Position numbers and translations under genes: made by a program
Shown here: in pieces, positions 10,178 to 22,288 of the stretch
Numbering within the stretch: position 1 is the stretch's first letter
Layout of the letters: every line of letters begins with the position of its first letter
NCBI GenBank assembly: GCA_949128115.1
Contig: OX421961.1
Coordinates: 127,537,050-127,601,049, forward strand
From: Anaspis maculata
Lineage: Eukaryota > Arthropoda > Insecta > Coleoptera > Scraptiidae
DNA length: 64,000 nucleotides
Direction: 5' to 3'
The notes under the pieces: generated by a model
What the model saw: only the letters and a program-made list of their open reading frames with translations
Told to the model about the DNA's origin: nothing
Databases searched by the model: none

Positions 10178-13100
10178 GTCGCCATCTTGTGTTTGTTTTT
10201 TGACCAAGACTAGACCAAAAGAAATGCTGTCAAGAGCCTCGCTATGGCGTAATAACTTTTGTAGCTTACAAGAACCAAAATAAGTACTGTCAAGTGTCCT
10301 GCAGCCACATATATAGCTAGCTCGAGAATACCTTTTAGAGACAGATATTATTATACGCAGGTGTATATTTGCGTAAAATTTGGTAAATTAACTATGCCTC
10401 TGCTTGCCCAGAGGCATCACCTCCCCCGTCACAGCGTTTCGATCTCCCCACCATCACCGACACCCTTTGTAACACACGTAGAAAATTACCATAAAAGGTA
10501 TAATGAGCTCAAGGCGAAACAGCTGAAGTTGGAAATTCTCCATAGCAGAATTCCCGCATCTATAGGACTGGTTAACATAAAACTGCCTAAAGGTGGATGT
10601 AATTGGGGACAGAGTGAACAAAGGCAAAAATAATCGTTTCGCTATGTTGTGATATATTTTGGGATCCACCTATTGCGGATAATTATTGTGAAAATTCAGA
10701 AAAGGTGTGAGACGCGTGCGAGACAAGCGACACCTCAATAACCCATGCGGTGTGAAAGACCCTCTGTGTGCCAGTTAACTATACATGAAATTGACACCCA
10801 CCTGAACCAGGAGCCAAAGCTTCTTTGGCACACCTCACGACGGGCATTATGCGGCAATTTGATGCCACCACCACCCTTATCAACATATACACCCCGTCAA
10901 ATTTGATTTATAGGGGGTGCCATCCTTCTTCTCGCGAAAGATATAGCCGCCGAGGAAAGACTGTCCCACGATTCTTATTCCCATCCTTCGTTAAAGGTCA
11001 CACACCAGGATTTAATGAATCCGTTCGGCACACCCAGACTAACGTCGCCATGAAAGGACGCGTTCCAATCCGTGCACCTTATTCCGTGACTGTGGGGGGA
11101 TGAAACGGTTTTCAGGGGCCAATTTGAGAGATGAAAAAACGTGTCGCAGCGCGGACCGTGGAAAATGACACGGCATTTTGCACCTTTCGATTCAAAGCTT
11201 AATTCGGTAAATATACAGCGATCCGTGTACCATAAATTGGTTATACAAAACGATTTCCTCGCATGATCCGGAAATCCGCAACACGCACTTTAGAGATTAA
11301 TATTTAATAATATGATTTCTCCAACCGCACGGAAAAATTGCTTCGCCTTTACATTTCGAAGTAGGTACGGACGCCACATCGACCGCGACGAGGGGGTTGG
11401 AAAAAAAAGGCTTTCGGTTTATTTATGGTGAAGAGCTCCCGGGCACGTCTCCCCGTGAAATATTAAAAGAGCCGCAGCTAATTTTACTAAGTACGCAGAT
11501 TACCGCAGCCATTTCCGAGAGAATGGTCACGAACTGTATCCAATCGGATTGAATTTAAAGTTGTCTTGCCAGCACAAAAGCCGTTTATACCGGAGCTGGC
11601 GGCAAATTGTCGCCCCGCAGCTTCATGTGCAATCAAAAACGGGCCAAAGAAGAAGGTTAATCTAAGAACACAATCGTAAGTGATCAATGGCACATGAATA
11701 GCAATCTAATAAGTGAGCGTTCATTGTACTGAACAACTGAAGTGGCCCAGCCAAAATTTTGAATGAAGTTCAAGGTGCCCTAAGCTCCCATAGAAATATG
11801 AATAATTTTGAAGTCCCTCCCCCCTTAATACTGTTATATTTGCGTTCTTTGTCTGTCATAAGCTACACACGGAATTTTGTTCAAGTCCTCTGTATTTGTC
11901 AAACAGGGCGTTGCAAGAGGTCCTGCAAAAACTCAAAAGTTTGGATGACTCCCGATTCCTCGCCCGATTCTAAGATGGATGAATGAATGGAATGAAAATC
12001 AATATTTCAAAGAAATTTTTCAACTGGTCCAGTTGAATTTTCCGACTTGCTATTTTAACTACAGGGTGATTTTGACAGAACAACTTCTTGGTATTTTGGA
12101 CCTAACCTCGGGCCTAACTCTTTTTTTTTGTTGACCGATTTTGGAAACCGAACTTCAAATCGTTTCATGTAAATCATACTCAGTAATGTGGCCCTGATTA
12201 ATATATTCCTGGATGCTGTGAAAAGTCGCGTCCTTGTGCCTTCGATAACTTCCGCCCGCCGTAACTTGGTTGTTTTTATATGTTCTGTTTTTGCACAATT
12301 GTCATGGCGTTTTTACCATCCAAACAGGATGGTTGGTACGTATAGGTTGTAGGTAGGTACTTTTTGTTGGGGAGTCACGTTCATCATTTTGCTTTGTTTG
12401 AAATAATACGATTTTATGTTACTTGTGGGGCTGGGAGATGATCTGCCATAGTGGATATGTCGAGATTATTGTCAACCTATACTTCCGGTTGCACCAAACT
12501 TATATCAACGAATTAAACTTATCATTCTCATGTTAACATTGGTAACTAAGCAAATGGCCATGCTATTGGCTGGTGCATAGCAACTATCAGCGTGATAGAT
12601 TCAATCCGGTCATAAATCTTTTTGTTGAAACCAGAGATAAGCGAGGAACACGGTGAGCTATAGGCACCAGTCTAAATTGTGCGGAAGCTACGCATCGTAC
12701 CTTTAGTCAAGCCTGTGTATTTACCTAACTAGTGAGTACCTATAACCATCAGTGAAATTGCGTACCTGCACATCCATATGTGATTTGGGTTCTTCGCAGA
12801 TAATTTTTGTCTCATACAAACAAAAAATACCTTAAAACGTTCAGTAGGATGAGTTGTTTGAGAAAAAGTTGATTCTTTCAATACCTTCCATAAACCGGAT
12901 TTCTAGGAGGCTTTACATTTGGGTCACTTTTGATTTAATCTCGTTTTCAGAATTTTTGTCTTGAGTCAATTCTGATCCCATACACTTCTGACCTGAGCCT
13001 CAGACTTCAACAGAAGCCCTCATTTTCCAAAATTGGCCAACAACGAAGAAACAAGCAAGTTATATTTTTGAGATCACCCTGTAATTAAAGATTGGCAAAA

Positions 13101-13249
13101 ATTTGAAAAAAAAGGTCTCAAGGTATGATGGCACGTCTCCCCTGAAATACTTGGATGAAACCAAAAATATCATTTTATGAAATAAGTAGGAGCTACTCAA
13201 ACTTTCCCTTTTTTGCGGTACTGTAATGGGCGGCTTCAAATTAAAAAAA
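10178..13249. other. Intron sequence, no gene recognised
   Basis: Mostly complex, single-copy-looking DNA. Open frames of 90-92 codons (10,361-10,633 plus; 10,825-11,103 plus) carry no motif I recognise. Near 12,485 the words CCGGTTGCACCAAAC and, about 90 bp on, GGTGCATAG suggest a decayed GGTTGCACCAA-type MITE. T-runs occur near 12,118. Confidence 0.4.
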
Positions 13250-14211
13250 AAGGGGGAATTAATGTTACGGACGATATTGTGAAGTGACGAAATTGCACAC
13301 GGGATAATGGTAGAATCAAAAAGCGCATGCCGGCGCATCGGTTTGGCAGGCCAGGGATTTAGACGGGAGACGGGGATGGAGAGAGGATCGGTCCGAGAAT
13401 AGGGACGGGGGTGAAGAGATTCGGGTCGTGAGTCGTAGGTAGTCGACGAGGACTGTTAGGTGTGTCGTCGAGGGGAGCGGATGTGTTTGTCAAGAAAATT
13501 TTTTATTATTTATCAAGAAGAAAGTGACGAGAGTACTGGGACCATCAGTAATAGTTGTAGTGCATCAGTTACGAGAAAAGAAAACTATTGAGGCAAGTCT
13601 GATTTCCATTGTAATCAAATGATAATTGTTTTCATGGGGTTTGAGGTGATTATTTGGTTTATAAAATGATAGTGGGTTTTGTTCTTGATATTTCGACAAG
13701 CCATAGGAAGCGTCCGACCGATTCAATACCCTGAAATTGCTGTGAGATTTTAAGAACATTGTTTTCAGCCACCTTCAAGACACCCGAAAAAGGGTGAAAA
13801 CCTCAGTAACCCTTTCGAAGAGATCTAGCTTCTTACAGAGTATGAGTTTGTAGACTCTATTAGCTTGAGACAAAGCAAGACAAGTAAGAGAATCAGTATT
13901 TATGCAAATCAAATCTGGGCGACTATCTCTATCACGTGTTATCTTCCCCCATAGAATAGACTATCGAACCTTTTTCGCACGACAAGGAGTTTATGAGCAT
14001 TAAGGTTGAGTTCCCAAAAAGAGAACCCCTTGAGCAATGCCAAGAAAATCAAGTGTCGCTTCGAAAACGGTCCAAGATAGAAAGGAACCTAACATCATTT
14101 TTGCAGGCTGCTTAATTAGAGGCTCACCCCGATAAATTGTACACCTGATTGCAGATTTGCGTGAAGTTATTTAACCCAGCGTGAAATAGAGCTGCTGTAT
14201 AAGTCTGTCCG

Positions 14212-14442
14212 TGGGTTGCACCAACGCTCAATTAATATGATACAAGATAAGTGAAATTTCTTTTGGTCAGTACCCGTAGATGAATGATAGAAATTCTAGT
14301 TTCACAAAAGAGAATGATCCAATGATTGATTAGCTGAAGGTTTTATGCATTTTCCTTGGTCAACCCACTAGGATTGGCCAGATTGAAATCCATTTAATCT
14401 TGTATTAGCGTTAATTGCGTATTATTTTTTTGGTGCAACCCA
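14212..14442. mobile_element. MITE with GGGTTGCACCAA terminal repeats
   Basis: The left end is TGGGTTGCACCAA and the right end is its exact reverse complement, TTGGTGCAACCCA, 231 bp apart. The duplicated block at about 58,455-58,465 goes straight from AAGTCTGTG to the ACTACAGCACC sequence without it, so this is an insertion into copy 1 after the duplication, or a loss from copy 2. No coding capacity. This terminus type is common in insect Tc1/mariner-related MITEs. Confidence 0.8.
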
Positions 14443-14924
14443 GGGTGTGAGTTGGTAACTACAGCACCAGCGGGATATAAATTTCTGGAATGTTAACACT
14501 CAATTTTGATGTGAATTATTGGATTGATAATTGAAATAATAGATATAATTTGGAAATACCAAGACAATATCTACTCAGTGAACAACTATCACTCTCTAAG
14601 TACAATTAAATAATCGAGATTTCTATTCTTACTATAAGAAACTACTATAAGAGAGATGAATTACACAGAGAAAGGGCTTAAAATTTAAATATCGACGAGG
14701 TCTTAAATTATTAAGCAGGGAATTGAAACTCAAGTGCGTTAGAAAACAGGTCCACCAATAGCTCTGCAAATTCGGAAAAATGCGAACGGAATTAAATTGA
14801 ACGGGTTGAGTTAATTAGTCGTAGGGTCTCGCGCGTAATTAGGGTGTACTTTTCTTTCAGAAACCGAATGTGAACTTGAATCAACTAATTCTCAACGCTA
14901 GCTGGTTTCAGCACGTCTGGAAGT

Positions 14925-15957
14925 TATGTAATAATAGGCTTTATTGTCCAACAACAAAAAGAAGTCATAAAGAGGACAAGAAAAATGATCAAAGTAAATA
15001 AGTAGTAATACTAGCATATCATAATGAGTGATGCGACAAACAATGCACACAAATAAAAACAAAATACAGCACAAGAATAAAGACAAGGGAAAAGCCCACT
15101 GTCCTGAGACAGATCTAGGCAACCTGGAGGGCTCGCATGAAAACGCTTAACGAGGGGGAGCTTAAGTCTGACTTGTGACAGACGTCGTTGAAGGATCTGG
15201 ACATAGCATAAATCGGAGATCTGATGATCGCATTCGTGGCGGCAACAGGGAGCCTGAAAAATCCGCAGCCTCTAGTACTCAATCGCGGTACCAATATGGA
15301 AAGTTCCCCCAGGAGCTCACTGCAGTCCGCAGTTCCGCTAAAGAGTTTATAAAGAAAGACAAGAGACGCACGACACCTCCGAGACTCAAGAGAATCTATA
15401 CCAAACTCACTCAAGAGAAGGTCACCGTCAAAGCCTCGGTCCGGGAAAACACCATGCTGTCTGAAATAGAGATATTTCAAAAATTTTCTTTCGACACGCT
15501 GGAGCTGAAGGCTCTGTCTCCTGTAGATGGGCGCCCACACCAGACTCGCATATTCTAGCCTCGACCGAACGAAAGTAAAATAGAGAGACTTGAGGCAGTC
15601 GATATTTGCGATAGATCCGCCATTCCTAATGATAAATCCCAGCATCCTGAGAGCCGACTTGCAGACCTGATCGATGTGAGGTGCAAATGATAACTCTGTG
15701 TCAAACAGGACGCCAAGATCCCGAAAAGTGCTGCAGGACCCCAGCGGAACACCATCGAGGACATACTCGTAGCTCACAAGACGCGAGGTATTTCTGGTAA
15801 AGGACATCACCTTACATTTATCGACGTTCAAATGAAGCCCGTTGTCCCGGCACCACTCAGAAACGCCATTCAAGTCCTTCTGCAGCAGATCACAGTCCTC
15901 CCCAGTACGGACCCTCCTGAACAATTTCACGTCATCGGCGTACATCAGTATGGATAA
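14925..15957 (-). mobile_element. 5'-truncated non-LTR retrotransposon (LINE)
   Basis: The insertion is delimited by comparison with the duplicated copy, which lacks it: host sequence stops near CTATGTAATAA (copy 2 about 58,910) and resumes at AATTGGCGATGATTGAT. On the minus strand the element begins just before the YADD motif of reverse transcriptase and ends with GGACAATAAAGCC and a short TATTATTA tail. Both the severe 5' truncation and the 3' AATAAA plus microsatellite are signatures of target-primed reverse transcription. Confidence 0.9.
15115..15957 (-). pseudogene. Reverse transcriptase C-terminal part of the truncated LINE
   Basis: The open frame enters from host sequence and becomes LINE protein at about LSILMYADDVKLFRR. 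YADD is the catalytic aspartate pair of reverse transcriptase. It is followed by the thumb region LQKDLNGVSEWCRDNGLHLN and VDKCKVMSFTR, then DLGVLFDTELSFAPHI and RLEYASLVWAP. These are typical of the Jockey/CR1 side of the non-LTR tree. About 280 codons remain, without frameshift, ending at a stop at 15,115. The fingers part of the RT, the endonuclease and ORF1 are missing, so it cannot move by itself. The intact frame suggests a fairly recent insertion. Confidence 0.93.
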
Positions 15958-16248
15958 TTGGCGATGATTGATCAACTTGTAATAAAGGTGAGGTGTGGTT
16001 GAATGACTTTGTTCATTTTTCAACATTTATTCAACTCATACTCTCTCAAAGAACGTGAGGTTACTATAGTATGATTGAGGTATTAGCACGACAGGAACTT
16101 GAGGTAGGTGGAAAATTTATTCAAATGACTCAAATAAAGGCAATTAAAATCTACGACACAGCGAAAAACACAACGTAAGGTCAATGAAGGTATCACAATA
16201 ATTCAATTTAATTTAAGAGAAGGCAGTTTTCTCACAGTACCTACCCGA

Positions 16249-16590
16249 CTTTTTTTTAATGCGTTTATTTCACATCGGCCTATTTCCGCAACGAGGCCTA
16301 ACACCGACGCCGGTGAATGCTTTCCTCCACTATACCGGAAATTTTTGCCGAACCCCTGTGTGCTTCAACACCGGGTAGGGATTTTCAACGACCACCAACA
16401 TCGCATGGGGTCGGCACCATCGTTCGTATTTCACGTGCTATGCGACACACGGCGCGTCTTGCATTTAGCAAGCATTCCAACTAAACCAAGAAGCTTGTTT
16501 TCGAGGCAAAAATCCGTCCCCGGCGGAGATCGAACCCGCGATCTCTAGAGAGGTAGTCGAACGCGCTAACTACCACATCACAAGCTCCTC
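16249..16590 (-). mobile_element. tRNA-derived SINE, full length, with 9-bp target duplication
   Basis: Read on the minus strand the head carries a tRNA-like A box around GTGGTAGTTAGCGCG and a B box GGTTCGATCTC. These are the internal pol III promoter parts. The tail ends in an A-rich tract. The target duplication CCTACCCGA is perfect at 16,240-16,248 and 16,591-16,599. A second full copy is at 47,679-48,025 and a 3' fragment at 52,015-52,122. Its 67-codon open frame is incidental. Confidence 0.95.
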
Positions 16591-16759
16591 CCTACCCGAT
16601 TTAGCACCTTTTATAATTAATACGAAACATATGTGCCCAAAATGGCCCGTGGTACGTTGTAGTCTAATACGTAAGGTACTAATCAGAAAACAAAAAACTT
16701 ATTTAAAACGGTCTTTTTGAATAACATGGAAGACTCCAATAGCCGAGTAAGAGACATCG

Positions 16760-17065
16760 GCCGAATTGGCGGAGGCGCCGCCGCTCTGGAACACGGGCAG
16801 TACACGCGAAAGGTGTAGGATTTTCGGGAGTCGACTCGGAACCGTATGCCGGGTCATTATGGAATTTGCTGGAGGACCGGTGGAAGATTCCAGAACAATA
16901 GTCGGAGTTATATAAAGCACCGATCCTCGGCCTACGGAGTAGTATTCAATTCAGAGCGATAATTGCGAGGAGTATCGGCAATATCCCAAGCGCAAATAAT
17001 TGTTGACGTTGTATTTATCGTAGTACGCAGTTATAAACAGGGTGTGTTCCGAAACGATCATCCAA
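16760..17065 (+). repeat. LTR-like direct repeat with TATA box, copy 1 of 2
   Basis: It starts near TTGGCGGAGGCGCC and contains CGTATGCCGGGTCA, then TATATAAAGCACC, then a GCGATAATTG region, then TGTATTTATCGTAG and an end near CAGGGTGTGTTC. The same order recurs at 19,465-19,775. The TATATAA box followed by about 40 bases and an initiator-like TTCAGAG resembles the U3/R part of a retrotransposon LTR. No pol or gag lies between the copies, and no TG..CA ends or primer-binding site could be fixed. Confidence 0.7.
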
Positions 17066-17785
17066 TATATAAACGAAACTTAACGCGAAATATGTAACAC
17101 TATTTAGGAGTTATGTCACTTTGAATGCGACTAATTTTTTTGGGTGGCCCATTTCAGCTGCTTGGCAGTTTACGTTCTTGTTATGTTTACGTTATGTTAT
17201 ATATATCTTGTTATATTATACTATATTAGGTTTGAGAGTTTAAGTTCACCCATCCGAACATGCAATGTCGAAACATTTGAACAAGGAACCTCCGCGGGTA
17301 CCTACTTTGTATAAATGTCTAGCGAGAAACTTTTTGAAAATATATGCATACATAATAATATACGTATAGATATTTATGCATGGATTATGAGCGCTTCAAA
17401 CACCACGCGACGGCAATATACCGGCATAAATCTTCCCTCCAGTTCCTTAGGTGTTTGGTTACACGATGTTATGGTAAATATTGGGGCAGGTTTCGGATTT
17501 CAGATGTTTACGTTGAGAAGCTTTGAATGTGATGATCTTCTGAGAATCGCAGACTGGCTTATTTCTGAAAGCCGCATTATATTAGCAAAATACAATTTCT
17601 TGTACAATCTAAATTTGGTAGAACTTTGATTTAGTTCAAATTGATCTCGAAGTTCTTGTTTGATATCCGCGCAAGTTCTTGTATACAAGAATTTGTGTGG
17701 GATTTGACGCAGTTCGCATCGCAGTTCGATGACATCTCAATATTTGACACATGACAGGTTAACGTTTAACGAGTGTTGAGGTCAA

Positions 17786-17957
17786 GTATAGACAAAACAA
17801 ATAGAAAAGACCATTTTATGTCGTTACGGATTTTTACGGTTGCGTAGGAACCAGGTGAGTCCATCATTCAAAAAAAGGTTGGCTGATTTTTGATGCCCCA
17901 ATATCCGTGACGACGGTGGTGATAACATATGGTCTTCTCTATTTGTATTGTCTATAC
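17786..17957. mobile_element. Short hairpin MITE, 172 bp
   Basis: The left end GTATAGACAAAACAAATAGA and the right end TCTATTTGTATTGTCTATAC are inverted repeats of about 28 bp with two or three mismatches. The middle is non-coding. Confidence 0.8.
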
Positions 17958-18345
17958 ATTACAAGAACTATTGTTAGAAGTGCATAGCTTTCGACATAGA
18001 GAGAGAGGTACTTAATGTGCCATATTGTCATGGTAGTGACATAAGGGCCCTATGTGAAAGTTCATCCCTTGAACATAAAAAGCAGGCACGTGTAGCCTAA
18101 GTATGGAAGTCGTCGAACCGTTCAAATCATCAGCAGACGCTAGGTCATTTTCGCAATGGAATAAAATGCAGACAAAAGTATTTGCATGAAAAACAAGTGT
18201 GAGTAGGTACCTACTTGCATCACTGACCTGATTTGGACGATTCGATATAAAGTATCGCAATTCTGGAACATGGGGCATTTGATTTATTCATTAGTTCAGT
18301 TGTACTCATCGTCATGGTCGATTATCATCCAGTTAGTCCTACTGG

Positions 18346-18494
18346 AGCCGTATTCTCTAACTCGCTATGCACTCGGACCGACAGATATCGCTATCGGTAG
18401 CTAGGCAAGTACCATTGTGATTGGCTTTTGCTTGATTAGGTACCGATAGCGATATCTGTCGGTTCGAGTGCATAGCGAGTTAGAGAATACGGCT
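18346..18494. mobile_element. Near-perfect hairpin MITE, 149 bp
   Basis: Left arm 18,346-18,399 (AGCCGTATTCTCTAACTCGC onward) and right arm 18,441-18,494 are reverse complements over 54 bp with one mismatch (GGACC against GGTTC on the other side). The loop is about 41 bp. Both arms hold the nested word GATATCGCTATCGGTA. No clear target duplication. The arms are much less decayed than those of other elements in the window. Confidence 0.9.
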
Positions 18495-19464
18495 TGAGCT
18501 CAGAGCATTTATTCAATACATTGTGATCCCGATAATCAGCATATAAGTATTTAGATCTGCAGTTGTAAGGCGTGTGATGTGTTTATGTTTTTAAATAAAC
18601 TTGATAAAGTAGCAATGTATGCTTCCTACTTACCTCTACCGATTTCAGCTGTGCTTGAGCAACAATAAAGAGCAAACCCCAGTTCGCGGGTAGGGAAAGG
18701 GCCTGTCCTTATCCTATTCGTGACAATATCTCTGCATCCAAATGTGAACCACAAAAGTGGCAGTAAGTCAACTGTCAACTGATGTGAACTGTCGTTGTTG
18801 TTGACTTGACTGTTGAAAACTGGCGTTTCAATGGGGTACAATGCCAACATTTCAACATGTTGCGCATGCTTGCAGTCAAACTGGGTACGGATAGTGAGTT
18901 TTATAGAAAATAAAGCAAGTTCTAATTTGTTCTACACAATCTACTTAACAGCTAGCCACTATTGCATACAATTTGCTGTATGAAAATACTCAATTTAGAT
19001 TGTACAAGAAATTGTGCGATTGACTGGTTTGTCGAAAAGTGTAAGGTTATGTTGTTTATCAAACCGACATCAAAATACTGAAATCTTGAAAACTGACCTC
19101 GACCTCAAAAATGCGACTGGAGGGAAGGGAGGCGGGCGTCGCAGACACGTCTTACCGTCATTCAGACACCAAAATCGCACGGATCGCCTTCGATTTCAGT
19201 CTTCTTGCCGGCGCCGGCGGCCAGGTACGGCCGACAGAAACTTGTCCCAACGAGCCCCAAAACAAGAAGATGGCAAACTGACGGTCCTCACATCAATTCC
19301 GCCTAATACGCAACTCTGAGTAGCTGAGTCTAGGGATTAGACTCTTTCATTGCGTCGCAGTGTACATATGTACAAGTGCGGAGCGTTCTAGTGCATTCCA
19401 GAGCATATACGTGACGGCTTGGTAACTAAAATACCTTCAACGCTCGATCAAGACACATCTGTTC

Positions 19465-19775
19465 ATTTTGGCGGAGGCGCCGGCTCTGGAGCACGGCAGA
19501 ATTATACGCGAAATGTGTAGAATTTTCCGGAAGTCGTCGCGTAATCGTATGCCGGGTCACCGTGGAAACTGCTGGAGAACGCATGGAACATTCGAGATGA
19601 ATAAGTCGGATCTATATAAGGCATCAATCGTCGGCTCACAAGCAGTCATGAATTGGAAACGAACGGGTGCGATAGAGAGCGAAATAGTGACCTGCGATAT
19701 TCCAAGTAGATAATTGTTGGTGTGTATTTATTGTAGTTTGCAGTAATGAACAGTGTGTGTTTGAAAACGATCGTC
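19465..19775 (+). repeat. LTR-like direct repeat with TATA box, copy 2 of 2
   Basis: Parallel to 16,760-17,065: TTTGGCGGAGGCGCC, CGTATGCCGGGTCAC, TATATAAGGCATC, GATAATTGTTG, TGTATTTATTGTAGTTTGCA and ACAGTGTGTG. Identity by eye is near 75 percent. The intervening 2.4 kb has only chance frames. Confidence 0.7.
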
Positions 19776-19855
19776 TTAATTATAATCGAACCCGTACGTA
19801 CTTACTTTACCTGTTGATTTACCGGTAAACGGAAAAGTTTCAAACAGGTTCAGAG

Positions 19856-20231
19856 CAGTGGCGTATCTGGGGTAAATTGCGCCCAGGGCAAAACATGAAA
19901 ATTGCGCCCCTGAATTAGGCTTTTTTTCAGAATCCAGGCGGGCCAACGACAAATTCGGCCCTCCTATTAGGCTTTATCTGGATCAGATGAAAAAGTCGAA
20001 AGTTGATCCTCTGTTTGGATGTGTTGGTTTTGGTTTGTTCCCTCTTTCTCTCTCCCATTTCGCTTGTCAATTATTGCTCACACGAATTATGCCCAGCGTC
20101 GTGCCCAACAGTTCAAATATCTACATTATTTCATTTTTTCATATCTTCATCTTTTCCTCTCATCTGCGCCCTGAGGATCAAAGTGCGCCCATGGCACGTG
20201 CCCCACTTGCCCCCCCGTAGATACGCCTCTG
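19856..20231. mobile_element. hAT-type MITE with 8-bp target duplication
   Basis: The left terminus is CAGTGGCGTATCTGGGG and the right terminus, reversed, is CAGAGGCGTATCTACGGGG. The flanks are GTTCAGAG (19,848-19,855) and GGTCAGAG (20,232-20,239), an 8-bp duplication with one mismatch. CAGnGGCGTA ends plus an 8-bp duplication are the marks of the hAT superfamily. The interior has repeated TTGCGCCC and GGCCCTCCT-like words and two overlapping open frames without known motif. Confidence 0.88.
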
Positions 20232-20239
20232 GGTCAGAG

Positions 20240-22288
20240 GCACCGGAAGCTCTTTTGTATAAGGGAAACCGAATAAGTGGTGGAAACCAAAACCTGAAGC
20301 GCGCGACTGGATGGCAGTTTTACAATTGCGGTATAGCGCTACGTATAAACTCCAGGATATAAACAATATGCCGACAAAAGTTACCTAGGAGAATATACAG
20401 AGAATAGCTTATTCCAAGTTTATACCACCGTTGTAAAAGCTCTTGGCTGACTAAGAGATAAACACAATCATTGTTGCGTTAAGTCGGAGAAATGTTAAAA
20501 ATGCATATATAATGAAAGCATCAATGAAGAGGTACCTACTGACAGCAGCAGGAATCAACTCGTCCAATGTAAAATTGATCTTTCGAAGCAAAGGAGCATT
20601 TTTGATAAAATGGGGCCTTTGCTTTGAACCCAAATTCAACAATAACACCTAAGAAAAAACGGCAGAAATCAGTTTAAATAGAGGGTCACTTAGAAATTTT
20701 ACTTAAATAAAGAGAATAATGATGTAGGCTTTAGAAGAACAAAGTGAAACTCATACAATCGACATGGGTCTCTCCGGTAGACAAAAAGGACCACCATTCC
20801 TAATTCCATTCCAATATTTTCGAGTTTTTAATTTATTACTGATCCGTCTCGTTGAAAACACGTCGCGTCCTCGGTCGCGTCGTTTCGTTCACAGTTTTTA
20901 CGATATAATTAGCCATGCGTGTTGGCTGCTAACTGCATTAATATTTCAAAAATGATTGTTTGCTCTTTCGTTGATTAGGTACCTACATATCTACTTGGAC
21001 ATAAAGGGTGGCGCGGCATGGAACTAGTCACCCATTTGGTGACTTCCGTCTATAACTTTAGCAAAAAATGGAAGAATAAAGTTCAGTTTCACATTTAAAT
21101 ACAATCTGTTGAGCACCACAATAATTTCCCGAATAGTAACCAGGAACCTTTGAAAACTTTTTCGAGGCGTCCGCGTCGCTTCGGATAAAAATCGTCAATA
21201 TTGACATTGTTATAGGCAATTCCATTCTCTACAACTTTGATTTTACAGAATTTTCTGTGTCTCAAAGCGTTCAAGAAAGAAGATGTAGCGAACTGTTCAA
21301 ATGGATGCTATACGTGTAAAGAGAGAGCAAACATTGTTGCAGTCAAGACAAAATTAATCAGACTTACTTGCGGCGGATGCTTTTTCGCTGAGGTAAATTA
21401 CCTCATCACCGATCAAGGCTAGACGTTGAGGTAGCATATTCGTGTAACGAGGTCTCTTACTAACGCTACCGCAGGCTTCACCGAGGTGACGTGAATGGGG
21501 AAAAAAGTCGCACAAGGGGTCTCTTCTAATGATGGTTGTACATAAGCATTATATAAAATAATTGGTAGTTGTTGACGACCACTACTTCTCGACTTCAGCC
21601 ACCAACTTTTCACGGTAGGTAGACACCACCACAACATCACGTTCGTCGACCGTAGTTTCCTGGGGAAACCACTATTTCCACTGTAAAATGCCCCTTTTTT
21701 CCATTACTTGTCCTACGACGTAAGTACATGCAAGAAGGAAGCGTCCTATATAGCTGTTTAAGTGGTTGCCTAACTCTTAGAAAATGCTAGTCGAGAAGTA
21801 GTCGTCGTCAACAATTACCAAATAATTTTCAGGGAAATCTAGGCGAGTAAGCGACTAGTCGACAGTTGTAGATCGAGTCGTAGATATATCTTCAATAACA
21901 CCCAAAAGTAATAGTAGGTAGTAGATATACGTATAGGTGAGCAGGAATTCAATGATGGGGTACCTAACTAATATCCCGGAATCTCCATAAAAATTAACAA
22001 AGGATAGTTACTTGATCATTGCAAAAAAAGACCACAAAAGAGGGGTTGGTAATGTGCGGAACACCCTGTATATTGTATATATTACTGGTGACTGATGAAC
22101 AAAAACATGAATCAATATTGACGTCCAACGGAATGTGTAAAATGCTCATTACTCCATCAAACTGAAAAAAATCAATTTTTCCTAGGGAGAGGCCATTAAC
22201 ATGTTTAATTTCTATTCCGAGTCCACCAACGGCAAAAAAAACGACTGCTTCGAACAAGACAGACTTCAACGCGCTATGAATTAATATA
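20240..22288. other. Intron sequence, no gene recognised
   Basis: AT-rich with scattered TAGGTACCTA-like words (for example near 20,530 and 20,977). Around 22,050 the words AACACCCTGTATATTG suggest another decayed TA-flanked MITE end. No supported coding sequence. Confidence 0.45.

Larger units (their letters stand above)
13250..16235 (+). repeat. Segmental duplication, copy 1 (partner 54,035-59,265)
   Basis: Several blocks match the second copy in the same order and orientation: 13,260-13,400 with 54,050-54,190; 13,545-13,832 with 54,305-54,822; 13,911-14,210 with 58,154-58,455; 14,455-14,925 with 58,463-58,912; and 15,958-16,235 with 58,962-59,265. Matching phrases include TTGCACACGGGAT, TAGTTGTAGTGCATCAGTTA, GTGTCGCTTCGAAAACG and ACTACAGCACCAGC. 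Identity by eye is roughly 75-85 percent. Copy 1 contains a MITE and a LINE that copy 2 lacks. Confidence 0.92.

Noticed and set aside
15175..15558. 127-codon plus-strand frame
   Set aside because: It lies entirely antisense to the LINE reverse transcriptase frame and is a shadow of it.
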